The notes under the pieces are model-generated. The model saw only the letters and a program-made list of their open reading frames with translations, ran no database searches and was not told the DNA's origin. The position numbers were made by a program, and so were the translations under genes. Shown one piece after another: positions 9,340 to 20,114 of a stretch of DNA of 64,000 nucleotides; the first letter of the stretch is position 1, and the number at the start of each line of letters is the position of its first letter. This DNA comes from Parietichytrium sp. I65-24A (lineage: Eukaryota > Sar > Bigyra > Thraustochytrida > Thraustochytriidae), in contig BLSF01000106.1 of NCBI GenBank assembly GCA_012862575.1, forward strand, positions 1-64,000. Reading direction: 5' to 3'.

Positions 9340-11234
9340 CTTCCGGTCTCGTCGCTCGTTCCTCTTCTCACCCTCCTTCGCTCGTTCGCTCGTTTGTTTG
9401 TTTGTTTGTTTGTTTTCGTTCTGTTCTGTTCTGTTACCTTCTTTGCGTTCGAGGACTGCCACATTGATCGAGTTAGAACAAGAACAAACCAGAGATCTTT
9501 TCCTTTTTTTAATCTTTTGTATAGTTAATTAATCAATAAAATAAAGCCAAAGATGTTTCTTACTATCTGTAACTCTGTGCGCGCGGCGCCGGGACAAGCG
9601 TATGCATGCATCGGGTTGTATGCCCTTACTACACGATTAACTAAAACCATAAGGTCAAGAGATCCGTTTGGAAGTTTGAGGCCACGGTCACGTTCTCTGG
9701 TGTCTGGACAGGTTACACTTTCAAACCAACGCATCAAACCACGACAGCTCAAATTGCTCGACGAATGAGAGGCGAGCTTATTGCACACGCCTTCACCGTC
9801 GTCTAACTGGAGCTATCCACATGTGTGCATTCATGCGCGAACCTGACTCACAGCGAATTGCGGATCGGTGAATGCGAAATAGACAAAATTGCTTCGCTCT
9901 ACACAAATGCGAAGCTCAATCGCGAGCACTTCGCGAAAGTAAGTCGATCAGGTCCCGCAAGACACACATTGCACGACTCACGTCGAGAGACGTGTCGCCG
10001 CTGATTATTAGTTTTTGGGTTGGTTTGTACCACGCGAAGATAGGCAAGTTGAGTTTCGCAGACAGATCTTTGTACCTCTCGAAAGTATCTTTGACACATC
10101 TCTCATGACTGACCAAGCCCAACGAATCTATTGCCCCACTTTCTCATTCAAGCCTCCTCCTTGGCGAACTGTACTGAAGATCTTCGCAATTGATTGAAGA
10201 AACGTGCATTACACATTCCTGTGCAGCCTTCGTTCACGTCATTAAGGCATCGCAGTTTGAGTGAAAGGAGTTTCGAGCAAGTTGATGTCCAATGCTACAA
10301 AGATTTCGGAACGGATTCTTCGCCTGGTTCTGGTCCATTGGAGCTTTACTTGGCGTTGCGCTTGGTGCTGCTTGGTGCTGCTTGGTGTTGGGATTGCTCT
10401 ACAAAACCTTCTCCAGGCAAATCTGCAAATAGATCGGAACGCAAGACTCGAGCGCCAAACATTCGAGTGAGTTATTGCAGGATTTTCAGCATTGAGTTGT
10501 TCTCACAGTCAATTCCCAGCAGTCATTTCGCGCAAGTGTGCCTGCCAATAAGTTTCTCTCCGACATGGTGATTGATGCACGGTGAACGACCAAACGAAAC
10601 GAACTTCACATTCTCAACATTCAATACTTTTCAATATTTTAGTCTTGAAATTTTTAGATAGGACTTTCTTACCCACCTAGGGGAAAAATCTCGCATAGCA
10701 TTCAGCCTATCTATCCATTAGCAGAGAGGCAAACCCTCTTTTCAAAAATTTTCCCACACATTTGTAGTGAGAGTCGTGAAAAAAGTGACCCTCTCCTCAC
10801 ATCCACACTGTGCATCGCAATTCTGCGAGTAACACTGCGGCCCACGGGCACACCCGCCGGGCTAGCTGCTCGTTACGATACCATACCATACTCCTAAGCT
10901 TCTTAGCTTCCTCCGTCCCTCCCTCACAAGAACCCACAAGAGGAAGCGGGGGGTCCGCGACCAAACTGGCTGTGTGTGGTCCATGGCCTGCTACCTCGCA
11001 ACTGTGTTGAGCACTGGGACACATTGGGACACATTGGGACACACTGACAGCGAGGACACTTTGACGGCGGAGCTTGTTCGTTGTTCGTTGTTCTGAGCAG
11101 CATCTTGATCACTTGATCCTCTGGCAGATCGCTTTTCTCTCTCTCTCTCTCTCTCACACAAATCCCACAAACATTCACAAACATTTACAAACATTTACAA
11201 ACGCTGCTTGGAAAGTTTGGAAAGTTTGTAAAGA
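9340..11234. other. Divergent intergenic region, dynamin-like / CEP162-like
   Basis: No gene is supported in these 1.9 kb. Simple repeats: (GTTT)n at 9391-9416 in the dynamin 5' leader; GGGACACATT repeated three times at 11017-11045; (CT)n at 11136-11154; and ACAAACATTY repeated four times at 11158-11201, immediately upstream of the CEP162-like ATG. Small open frames at 9872-10122 and 10194-10571 have no recognisable product and unremarkable composition. Confidence 0.6.
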
Positions 11235-14200
11235 ATGGAAGAGAGCTTTGAAAAGTACCTCTCCGATGAGGACAGTCTCTTCTCTCGTCGCGGCGCTACG
11301 AGATACTCTAGCGAGTACGCCGCGGACGCGTATGATTTCGACCTGACGGACAGCAAATCGTCGCAAAAGAAGAAGGACAAGGAGAAGAAGAAGGACAAGA
11401 AGAAGGACAAGGAGCGGAAATTGCAGGAGAAGATGGACAAATTGCGCGAAAAGGAAGCTCGTGCACGCACATTGGGACTGTCCAGAGAAGAACGGATGCA
11501 GGAATTGCTCGGCCAACTATCTGCAGAGACAAAGCAGCAGCGAATTGCCAAGGAGATGCAGGAGAAGCAGCTGCAAAAGGAACTTCAGGAAAAGGAGGAG
11601 CTCGCAGCGAAGAAGAATGCCAAAGAGGTTGAGAATCTTCGAGTGGATGCCCAAGACGATGAGGAGGACGAGGAAATGCATGGAGGAATGATGTCGCTTG
11701 CTTCGGACTCGCTGGAAATGTCCTCCGCTGATTTCATGGTTGGCGGCTACGCGAAGAAGATGCATGGGAAAGTTGACCAAGTTGCGCTGGGGTCGTCTGC
11801 CAATCACCAGTCATTTGCTATCACCGATGCTGTAGAGGAGCTCGGAGAGGAGAGGCCTTCTTCCGGGGATGACGAAGACGGAGAGCTGAGCGCAGTGAAC
11901 AAGACCTACGAGAGCGAGTTTGACGGAGAAGAGGACGAGGGAGAACACGTCTCGCATGTTAGGAGGGGGTTTGACAGCGACAAAAACGACTCGATCAAAA
12001 CACTGCAAAGAAAACTATCTTCAAGGCTCGGGAAGGATTTTAATATCGGGGACCTGTCTGACCTGATGAAAGCGCATGCTGACGTGGACGAGAACTACGA
12101 TGACGATGATCCCGGGGAGGAAGAGGAAGAGGAAGAGGAAGAGGAAGAGGAAGTGGAACAATACGAGGATGATGATGGCCACAGCGACGACGGCGATTTT
12201 GCAAGGCATGCAGTGAACGCTCACCAAAGGTCATCTGGATCCAGGCAGTACTCTGACGATTACGAGGAGAACGAAGAGGAATACGGTGATGAAGATAATA
12301 GCTATGGCGACGATCAACTTCTGGCACGTGACTTGCGTGATGCCAGTGAAATCTATGCTTCATTCGAAGCTGATGGTAGAGCGCTGGTCGGGGACTCGCC
12401 TCGAGGGAGCCATCGTTCGGATGGCTCCGAGACGGATGCATACCGAGACGATCGCTATGATGAGCAACATGACTCTCGCTCGCCAAATCTGAGCCCAAGA
12501 GATGGAGAAACTCAAGGTGCTCTGGAAGTGGGAACAAGGGTGAGGGCCAAACTCTTTGATTGGGCGGATTATTTCGAGGGAGTGGTAATTCGGATGATGG
12601 ACGGCGAAGCAGATGTACTTTTTGACGACGGAGAGAGGGTTGATGGAGTGGATCCGACTGATCTTGTGCCCATTGACGGAGTTGATGGCAACGAAGGCGG
12701 TGAAGACGGAGAGGCTGGGAACTCATCCTCTTCCGATGATTCACCCGAAGACTCCAAAGATCTCCCGGAAAACAAGCCCTCTAAAGAATTAGAGCGAATA
12801 TCAGCTATGAGCGCGAACGCTGACGAGGAAGAGCAAGAGCAAGATGAGCAAACCGACCCACGAGCGGCTAGTGCTGTCAGTATGGAGAGTCGTGGGCCAC
12901 GAACACCTGAAACTTCTGACGACGAGGAGGAAACGGCGCTTTCGGTTGCAAAAACATCCAGTGCAGGTTTGAAGAAGGGGAGCTCTGTGGAGAATAGAGA
13001 GCCAGTGGTTCCAAACGATAACGACGACAACGACGAGGATAATGATGATGGCGATGATAATGATAATGATGAACCTCCTCTGCCAGAGCAAACCAAGGAA
13101 GACGCTTTGAGAGGGCAGTTTTGGCAGGGCATGAATAAAGTTTCGACATCCGAGTCGCCTCGCGCTGTTTCACGCCATGGTGGTGAGCACTTTTCTAATG
13201 CTGCTGCTGCTGAACAAGTTCGAAACTCAGTAAACACAGTAGGCTCTTCCTCCCCGCCTCCTCCACCGCCTTCGAGTGCCCAGAAAACTTACTCCTTGGC
13301 GGGAAAATCGCGACTGATAAAGAAGACTGCAGCTCTTTTTGCATCGCCTCCACCACCCCCTCCACCATCTTCTTCCAACAATAGCCGGACACAGCGCGAG
13401 CATACCCCGCGCTCTCAGTCAGAGGACCTCCATATAAGCGGGTCGCAGATGCACCTTTCTCAGCGAAGTGACAAACACACCCCGGGTAGTGCTGCCGCGG
13501 AGCTTGCCAGGCTCAGGCTACGCGGGACCGCTCTTGAGGAAGATCTGAAGGCAGCAAATGCCCAAAATGACTCTGCAAAGAGACTCATCAGCGAACTTGA
13601 ACAAAAAGTTGAGTCTCAAGAGGCAGAGATCTTCCGTCTCAACGGCGAATTACAGGAGCTGCAAAGCACCAACGCAGTGCGGGGCAGTATTCGAAAAGTC
13701 CTCGTGCAGGACCAAGATGGAGAGGGAGAGGCAATACCTAGAGAGGAATTGGCGCGAATTGAAAAGGAAATGGCCGAGCAAGACCGACTTCTGGCTGGCT
13801 ATCAAAAAGAGAACGAGAAACTTGTTGATAGGCTCAGGGAAGCAGAAAAACGAGCTGACCAAGTTCGTGACACAATGTACAAAGCTAACATGCGCCTTGG
13901 CAAAGAGCTGAATAGCCAAGAGCCACAGACTCAAGAGAATCAAACCTCGGCGCAGACCCTTCGACGGCAACTCGATGCGGAGCAGGCAGTTCAGGCCTTA
14001 GAAGAGGAGATCAAACAACTTCACGAGCAGCACGCAGCGAGGGAAGCTGCACTACAGCAGGAGATTCAAGGCCTTCGCGGCGATCAAACTGCTACTGTGG
14101 AAAGTGATAAAAAAGACGATGAAAGCAGCTTGGAGGAGCTCGTCTCACAATTGCGCAGAGACCTAGCGCAAGCCCGATTTGAACACCTTACCGAAGCTAA

Positions 14201-15782
14201 AGCGCTCAAAAGTAAGCTTTCCTGGTACGTGGAAAACCAGCAATTGCTGAGTGAAAGCGAAAACGTCATCAAGGACTTGCGCGCGCAGTTGGCTCAGCGA
14301 GATATGGATGGCCAGAGCATGAGCGACGGCAAGTCTCGTGGTGGCGCTCGTGGATCTGATGCGAAGAAGGTCAAGGCCCTACAGCACCAGGTGCAAGAAC
14401 TCGAAGAGGCGCTCCGAAAGAGACATCCAAACTCCATTGCAAATCTGATCCGCGCGGCTGGGCCGACGGATACAGAGATCCAGTCCCGCCGCGAGTTGAG
14501 GAAAAGGGTGGAAGAGCTAGAGGCCGAGCTTGCGTCACGCGAAAAGTCATTCAGCAACCGGGTACGTACTATCAGGCAAGAACACGAACGGGTGAAGATG
14601 CGGTACGAGAGGCTACTAGAAGAAGCTCGGGGGACGACTCCAGATGATGAATTACATGATCGCGGAGCAGGCGGAGGTTTTGTTGATAGAGAAGGCAGAG
14701 TCGTGGCTCTAGAACAGGAGCTCGCCCGTGTGCGAGAATTCTACCGCAAAAAAATTGAGGACATATCGAAAAAGTCCAGCACAGCTTTGCGGACCGCAAA
14801 ACGAGATGGAGCACACCCTTTGAAAGACGTTGGTTCCACTCAGCGTGACGCTGACAAACTGAGAGCTGCAAAAGTTGCTTTGGAAGCTCGTGTGGAAGAG
14901 CTTGAAATGCAGCTTGAGCATGCTGGAGCGTCGGACGCGAGGCGCAAGGAAGAACGGATGGAGAAGAAGGTACATAACCTGGAGATAGAGAATAAAAGAC
15001 TCCAAGAAACAATCGGACAACTCAAAGGTATGCTCGCGTCTCCGCAGTTCTCCGAAGACTCTGTGTTTCTCGAGGTGGATCAACCCGATAGACATCCTCA
15101 AGCTCCGTACGTGCCAGGACAACTTGAGCCAAGATCGCCAGAAGAGGGATTCCATCATGAAAGCGATAACGAAGACAGTTTCAGGCTGGACGCAGGTCAT
15201 TTGATTCAGGACGGCGAAGGGCAGTCTCCATTTGATGGTCGCGCTTCGGCCTACACACCGCCCTCAGGATCCCCGGAGTCGCAACAAGCAGAGAAACAAC
15301 TGAAAGCTGAGCTGGAACGCGCCGAGTCCGATCGGGATAGAGCCAATGCACGCATTTCCAAGCTCGAGAACGAGCTGAGGCTCATAAATTCTCGCTGGGA
15401 AAAGGCGCTCGAACGAAGCGAGGCTGTTGTTACGCGACTTCACAGCACCAATCAGGAGCTTGAGGCGCAGCTTTTGGAGGCGAAGCGCGTGCTTAATCAG
15501 CCCACCAACCCTACTATGCTGCAGCAGCAAGCCATCGCTCGCAGATTGTCAGAAATGGAAGCGAAGATGCAATCAAGGGAACGAGAGCTGGAGCTTATCG
15601 TGCAGCAAGTTGAGCATCGCGCAGAGCTGGAGATGCAGAGGATGCAATCTAATTTTGACACCGTAATCGCTGGAAAAAACCAGGAACTCTTCAAGTTTCG
15701 CATTGAGCTAGACTCTCTCATGGAAACACTCAAGCTTTTGCAGAGTGGGTCCTCGGCACTGGGAATCGCAACCTTGCCTTGA
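11235..15782 (+). CDS. CEP162: CEP162-like centriole/axoneme coiled-coil protein
   Basis: 1515 residues from the ATG at 11235. Order: a lysine-rich coiled segment (~35-130); long acidic disordered sequence with a poly-Glu run (12119-12154); a Tudor-like module (~433-480: RVRAKLFDWADYFEG ... DVLFDDGERVDG ... DLVPI); more disorder with two proline tracts (13250-13270 and 13345-13370); then almost continuous coiled coil from ~750 to the end. In the coiled coil, KLSWYVENQQLL (about 14215-14250) and RKRHPNSIANLIRAAG (about 14412-14460) closely resemble the segments KxxWYAENQELL and RRHPNSLxALIxAA that I recall from animal CEP162/QN1. CEP162 sits at distal centrioles, binds axonemal microtubules and promotes transition-zone assembly in ciliated cells. 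The Tudor-like insert is not part of the animal protein as I know it. The identification rests on two motifs plus overall architecture. Confidence 0.7.
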   Translation: MEESFEKYLSDEDSLFSRRGATRYSSEYAADAYDFDLTDSKSSQKKKDKEKKKDKKKDKERKLQEKMDKLREKEARARTLGLSREERMQELLGQLSAETKQQRIAKEMQEKQLQKELQEKEELAAKKNAKEVENLRVDAQDDEEDEEMHGGMMSLASDSLEMSSADFMVGGYAKKMHGKVDQVALGSSANHQSFAITDAVEELGEERPSSGDDEDGELSAVNKTYESEFDGEEDEGEHVSHVRRGFDSDKNDSIKTLQRKLSSRLGKDFNIGDLSDLMKAHADVDENYDDDDPGEEEEEEEEEEEEVEQYEDDDGHSDDGDFARHAVNAHQRSSGSRQYSDDYEENEEEYGDEDNSYGDDQLLARDLRDASEIYASFEADGRALVGDSPRGSHRSDGSETDAYRDDRYDEQHDSRSPNLSPRDGETQGALEVGTRVRAKLFDWADYFEGVVIRMMDGEADVLFDDGERVDGVDPTDLVPIDGVDGNEGGEDGEAGNSSSSDDSPEDSKDLPENKPSKELERISAMSANADEEEQEQDEQTDPRAASAVSMESRGPRTPETSDDEEETALSVAKTSSAGLKKGSSVENREPVVPNDNDDNDEDNDDGDDNDNDEPPLPEQTKEDALRGQFWQGMNKVSTSESPRAVSRHGGEHFSNAAAAEQVRNSVNTVGSSSPPPPPPSSAQKTYSLAGKSRLIKKTAALFASPPPPPPPSSSNNSRTQREHTPRSQSEDLHISGSQMHLSQRSDKHTPGSAAAELARLRLRGTALEEDLKAANAQNDSAKRLISELEQKVESQEAEIFRLNGELQELQSTNAVRGSIRKVLVQDQDGEGEAIPREELARIEKEMAEQDRLLAGYQKENEKLVDRLREAEKRADQVRDTMYKANMRLGKELNSQEPQTQENQTSAQTLRRQLDAEQAVQALEEEIKQLHEQHAAREAALQQEIQGLRGDQTATVESDKKDDESSLEELVSQLRRDLAQARFEHLTEAKALKSKLSWYVENQQLLSESENVIKDLRAQLAQRDMDGQSMSDGKSRGGARGSDAKKVKALQHQVQELEEALRKRHPNSIANLIRAAGPTDTEIQSRRELRKRVEELEAELASREKSFSNRVRTIRQEHERVKMRYERLLEEARGTTPDDELHDRGAGGGFVDREGRVVALEQELARVREFYRKKIEDISKKSSTALRTAKRDGAHPLKDVGSTQRDADKLRAAKVALEARVEELEMQLEHAGASDARRKEERMEKKVHNLEIENKRLQETIGQLKGMLASPQFSEDSVFLEVDQPDRHPQAPYVPGQLEPRSPEEGFHHESDNEDSFRLDAGHLIQDGEGQSPFDGRASAYTPPSGSPESQQAEKQLKAELERAESDRDRANARISKLENELRLINSRWEKALERSEAVVTRLHSTNQELEAQLLEAKRVLNQPTNPTMLQQQAIARRLSEMEAKMQSRERELELIVQQVEHRAELEMQRMQSNFDTVIAGKNQELFKFRIELDSLMETLKLLQSGSSALGIATLP

Positions 15783-16082
15783 AACTTATTTGCTGTTAAA
15801 AAAAAAAAAGGAATCAATCAATCAAGGAGTCAACACATTATAAGAGAAGAAAGAGGGAGCATATCTCTAGCTGGAGTAGTTTTCTATTTAGAGAATTAGT
15901 GTCCATTGGTTAGTTTCGACAAGTTTGCGTTATAAATTTCTAGAAATTGCGAAAGTAAAACGGAAATGCGGGTGCTTGTTTGTTCGTGGTCATTCGGATG
16001 AGACCAAGGTGTCAAGATGGCCAGGGCTATGGTTTAGTGGTACATACAACAGTATCGCGCTCAGGTTTTGCCTAGCAGGCTT
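15783..16082. other. Short convergent intergenic region
   Basis: 300 bp between two convergent genes. An A13 tract lies at 15797-15809, just past the CEP162-like stop. A stretch near 16031 (TGGTTTAGTGGTA) looks like a tRNA A box, but no B box or cloverleaf follows, so no RNA gene is called. Confidence 0.5.
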
Positions 16083-17084
16083 TCAGCTGTTCTCGCTGGT
16101 TTGCTGAACAGCCTTGAGGAGAGCAATCGGGTCGTCGTAGTCCTTGTAAGCCCGGAATGCTCCTTTGGCAATGTGTGCTGCTATATCCGAGCTTATTTTT
16201 TTGCCTTGTGCCGTAAGAGTCTGCACGTTCCGCAGGCGAGCATTGCTGAACTGCATCTGTGCTATCGCCGCGTCTAGCTGCTCTTCAAAAGTATCTTTAA
16301 GCTCGTCCTCCTCGTCTTCCTTCACCTCCTGAGCAGCCGCCTCAGCTTGCTCCTCAAACGCTGCGCTAACAGAAGCGTTGTGTTGCTTTTCGGTCTCGAA
16401 TTGAGTTTGTCGAGCTTCCAGAGTTCTCTGCCATACTGCGATTTCCTCTCGGCAATTCTCAATAGACTGCTCTAAATCGGACTTGCTTTGACGCAAGACT
16501 TCATTTTTTGGATTTTTCAATGGCTTAATCTCTGGCAGGTTCTTGTCGAGATTACGAAGCGCTGATGCATTTGCAAGCTTTTTGGAAATCTTGTTGCAAA
16601 GCTCTCGGACTGAAGAGATTGCATCGACGTGATCGTCAGTGTGAACGCAGGTGCATAGAACCGCTTCCCGACATATTCAAAAGCAAAAACACTTACGCTT
16701 TGAAATCTGCTTTGCGTCAGCAAATCCGTCAGAGTCCGTCAGAGTCTGCACCTCAGTTTGGAGAATGTATGCAAGCGCTTTGGCCAGAAAGTCGCTGGGT
16801 TGTGTAGCAGAGGAGAACTTTGCTACGTTCATCTCAATTATCTCATTCTTCGGGTACACCTTGGGCTTGGAAGCTTTCATCACATCTGAAAACGACGCAA
16901 CGGCCTCGCTGCTTCTCTTCCGGCTTGGCTCTTGAGACCCTCCCGACTTTTTCCACCCGAAGGCCTGAAACCCGACTTGCGCCTCATTTTGGACCTCGCT
17001 GTACGACAACCGTCTCGCCGGCCTCGGCTTCCTTCCAGCCGCCGTTCTCAGCACCACATTCTCGCCAATTTGAACATTCTGCAT
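16083..17084 (-). CDS. Spliced gene, possible Dsn1/Mis13-like kinetochore subunit
   Basis: Two exons, 17084-16697 and 16609-16083, with an 87-nt intron (GTAAGT donor at 16696, CAG acceptor ending at 16610, phase 1). Joined, they give 304 residues. The junction reads KQISK|LRELCNKISKKL and continues in frame to the stop. The N-terminus is basic and disordered with an FGWKKSGG element and an RKRSS phosphosite-like motif. The rest is helical: an LAYILQTEVQTLTDSDGF helix, a W-containing coiled coil (REEIAVWQRTLEAR), an acidic spacer, and a terminal helix. This layout and the spacing of the helices resemble human DSN1, a subunit of the Mis12 complex that links centromeric chromatin to Ndc80. No single signature motif proves it; a generic coiled-coil protein is the alternative. 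The splice is well supported, the function weakly. Confidence 0.6.
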
Positions 17085-20000
17085 CTCCTCCACCGCGCCA
17101 AATCCCCAAATCTCACCAGATTACGCCGAACCGAACCTCGATCGAAAGCCCGTGTCTTGGCGATTGCAACGAGCTCTCCTGCTTGCCAGTTCCTTCGCTC
17201 AGTGTCAAATTGCGACTTGTATCGTATCGTCCCCTGTCCGTAAAAACATCCAACTATCGCGCTCACTTTCGCCGCCAAAGTGTAACCAAACCACAGTTGC
17301 AACTGTTGCAACTTGCACAGACAAAACAGAACAAAACCCACACTCTGCGAACAGCTCTTTGTTCCCTCGTTCAAACCTGCTCTGCGATGCCGGTTCCCAC
17401 CGCATTTTCCTGCGCTCGAGGCTAGTGAAGCGTTGCACAAAAATCGTAACGATGCGACTGCTGCTGAGTGGGCTTGGTTCCTACTGGGATGACTAGCAAT
17501 AGGAGGAGAGGCGGACCTCGAATCGCAGAACAGAGTCTTGTTTCGAAAACGGACCGCGTGTCAGTACGTTGGTAAATTGTTCACACGTCGATGTCGATGT
17601 CGATGTATACATAAAAGTCGATGGGATGTTCAATCTCAGACGGACGAAGCGGTTTGGCGCCTTCTTTTCAAAGTTTGAGAGAGTTTCGAGAGTTTCAAGA
17701 GTGATTGACTGCGATTGACTATGAGCCCAATCAACAACATGCGAGCGTTCAACGAGTTGGATTCCTTGAAATGCACGCTCAGTTCTAAAAGTTAATTGTG
17801 GATGTTCATCGAAAAGAGCGAGATGGTCTCGCAACGCAGGACCTCGCCAGCACTGCCAGCACTGCCGGTCGCTGGGCGAGCAACGTGGCGACCAAAATGT
17901 GCGCTCGAAGAGCTCGAGTGGGATTGCGGCAGTCGCGAATCGTCGCGGCCTAGGAGCACTGGCAGTACTGGCCGGCTAGCAGCTGCCAGAGTGATGTGAC
18001 TGAAAGTCTGGTGCGACTGAACGTTCGTCACACAGCATTCATCCGTGTGCAAATCGTGACCGCTGCATCCGCTGCACTCAATCGTTTCATTTCACTCAGT
18101 ACCTCTCCTTGAGCATCCTTGAGCCCACCCGAACGCGACCACTCGTGGATTGCTCCACACCGCACTGCTGTCCGAAACTCAAACTCTTGACACCGACACT
18201 ACTGACACAGAGCATCACAGAGCAAGGCAAGGCAAGGCAGTCAAGACGAGGCGTTTCGAAGCTGACTAACAGAGAGTAAACAACAAGCAAACAAAACAAC
18301 AAACAGACTCTCTCAAGTTGAGCCGTGTATAGTACGCACCGGTACTCACTGTCAGTACGCAGCGAGAAGGCCGGTGGATCGGTGGGTCTGCACGTCGACT
18401 TTCCCACTCTCATCCGTCGGTGCCAAGTGCGTCGCCTTTCACAACATCACCAACGCGCGGGTGTCTGGAGCAGAAAAGACTTTAAGTTGGGTGTCGAGTG
18501 AGTGGGTCCAGAGCCGCAGTCCATCGAACTCGCTCTCACGTCGGCAGGCTCTCCAATGCACATTTTTATTCGCAGTCAATCAAGACAGTGAGAATGGAAA
18601 GGTTCAAGCTTGAGGTTCGAGAAGTTTTAGACACGTAAACCTCCAACTTCTCATCACGCCAACTTTGAACACAATTAACATATAAACGCAGCACAGACCG
18701 GGTCGATGCAAGCTCGGAAACAACTCCTTGCACTGACGAGAAGATTGGCGCATTGCACTGGAAAAAGTTGGAATCGGAAATTGGAGAATGCAAAATGGGA
18801 AATGCGAAATGCGAAATGGAAACGACGCAAAGAAAACTTTTCAAGTTCAACTTGAAAGCAACGCACACTGTCTCTCCCACTGGCATAACTCACAAACAAA
18901 CTCTGAATTAGAACACCTATTCGAAACACTAACTAAGACCAGGAGCCGGGGTGTGCGCCAGTCTAATTATGTCTAATTCCTTGCAACTCACAGATCGCCT
19001 CAGTAAGACCTTGGTAGCAACATGTAGGAATCCATCAATCCATCTGTCTATCATATCTATCAATTTATCTCGCGAGGACGGTAGCAGAGCTATTAAGCCG
19101 AGGTCTAACCTAGATTGAGTCCTAGCGGAGGCGATAGACACAGAGGTAGATGACGGCAAGGAGAAAAAAGGGAGTGAAAATAGTCGGATTGGATGGAGTG
19201 GATGGAGCTCTGAGTGAGTGACTCTGGTTGAGTGCACACGCCAGTGCAAGAGTTGCGTGGCAGTTGGCTACGCTTTGCTACAGCCGAAAGGAATTGTGCG
19301 ATCATCATAATCATGATGGGTGAGATTGTCCAAGAGTTCAGAATTCAGATTCAATGTCAGATTCAATAATTCCAATGTCCGGAGATTTCATGGAATCTTT
19401 GCAGTGTTAGATTTTGCTTTGTTTTGTTTTGTTTTGTTGGAAGTGGGAGTGGGAGAATGTGGGAGAGTGTCGCTCCGAAGAGAGAGAGAGAGTTGAGAGA
19501 GCTGAGTAGATGAAGGATGAAAATTAGAATGTTACAGTGTCAGTTGGGTGCATTCCACCCTTCTGAGATTTTGACTGATGAAAGTCATGTTCAATTCATT
19601 GTTTCTTTGTTACTTTATTTCGGATCCTCAAGATCTTGTTTCCTGTTTGCTGTCTCCTTGTATCTCCTTGTTTCCTTGCAACTAAACACCAACTTGATAA
19701 ACTTCAACTTGAACGTCTTTCTTCTGTTGCACTGTTCGAGGAGCTTGAGGACTAACTGACTGACTGACTGACTGATTGAGAGCAACTGGGCAGCGGAGAT
19801 ACCGTGCGGTGTGCTCCTGGGTGTGCGTTCGTTTTGGCTTTACCTTTTCATTCTTCATTCCTCATTCACAGTTTTCACAGTCAGTGTAAGTTTGTCCACA
19901 CTCTCTCTCCTTCTTCGAAGTCATCTTGGACCACCCTTCCTCCGCAACTTGGCTTCGCTACTGGCACCCTCGACAGGATCCATTCACGTAACCGACTGCG

Positions 20001-20114
20001 ACGTCCGTTGTCGCCGGCATTGTCACTGTCGCCCGGAGCGCTGGAACTTGACGTTGAGTTGTCGCGAGTAGCGTCAGGCTTTCTTCATTTGTGCAACAAA
20101 GGTCGGCGAGGAGA
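17085..20114. other. 3-kb divergent intergenic region
   Basis: No convincing gene. It contains a copy of the recurring dyad, GTACTCACTGTCAGTAC (18342-18358); a GTTCAGAATTCAGAT motif (19336-19350); a run of TTTTG repeats (19414-19439); GA repeats near 19480; and an ACTG tetranucleotide run (19755-19775). Several short frames (17796-17999, 18374-18613, 19804-20457) lack recognisable content; the last overlaps the start of the giant gene in another frame. Confidence 0.6.

Noticed and set aside
9340-9462. N-terminal extension of the dynamin-like protein
   Set aside because: It begins at GTG and consists of translated GTTT microsatellite; the ATG at 9339 is preferred.
12040-13237. Long antisense frames opposite the CEP162-like gene
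   Set aside because: Shadows of the acidic low-complexity region; no start context or motifs.
16025-16085. tRNA A-box-like word TGGTTTAGTGG
   Set aside because: No B box, no anticodon arm and no acceptor-stem pairing could be found.
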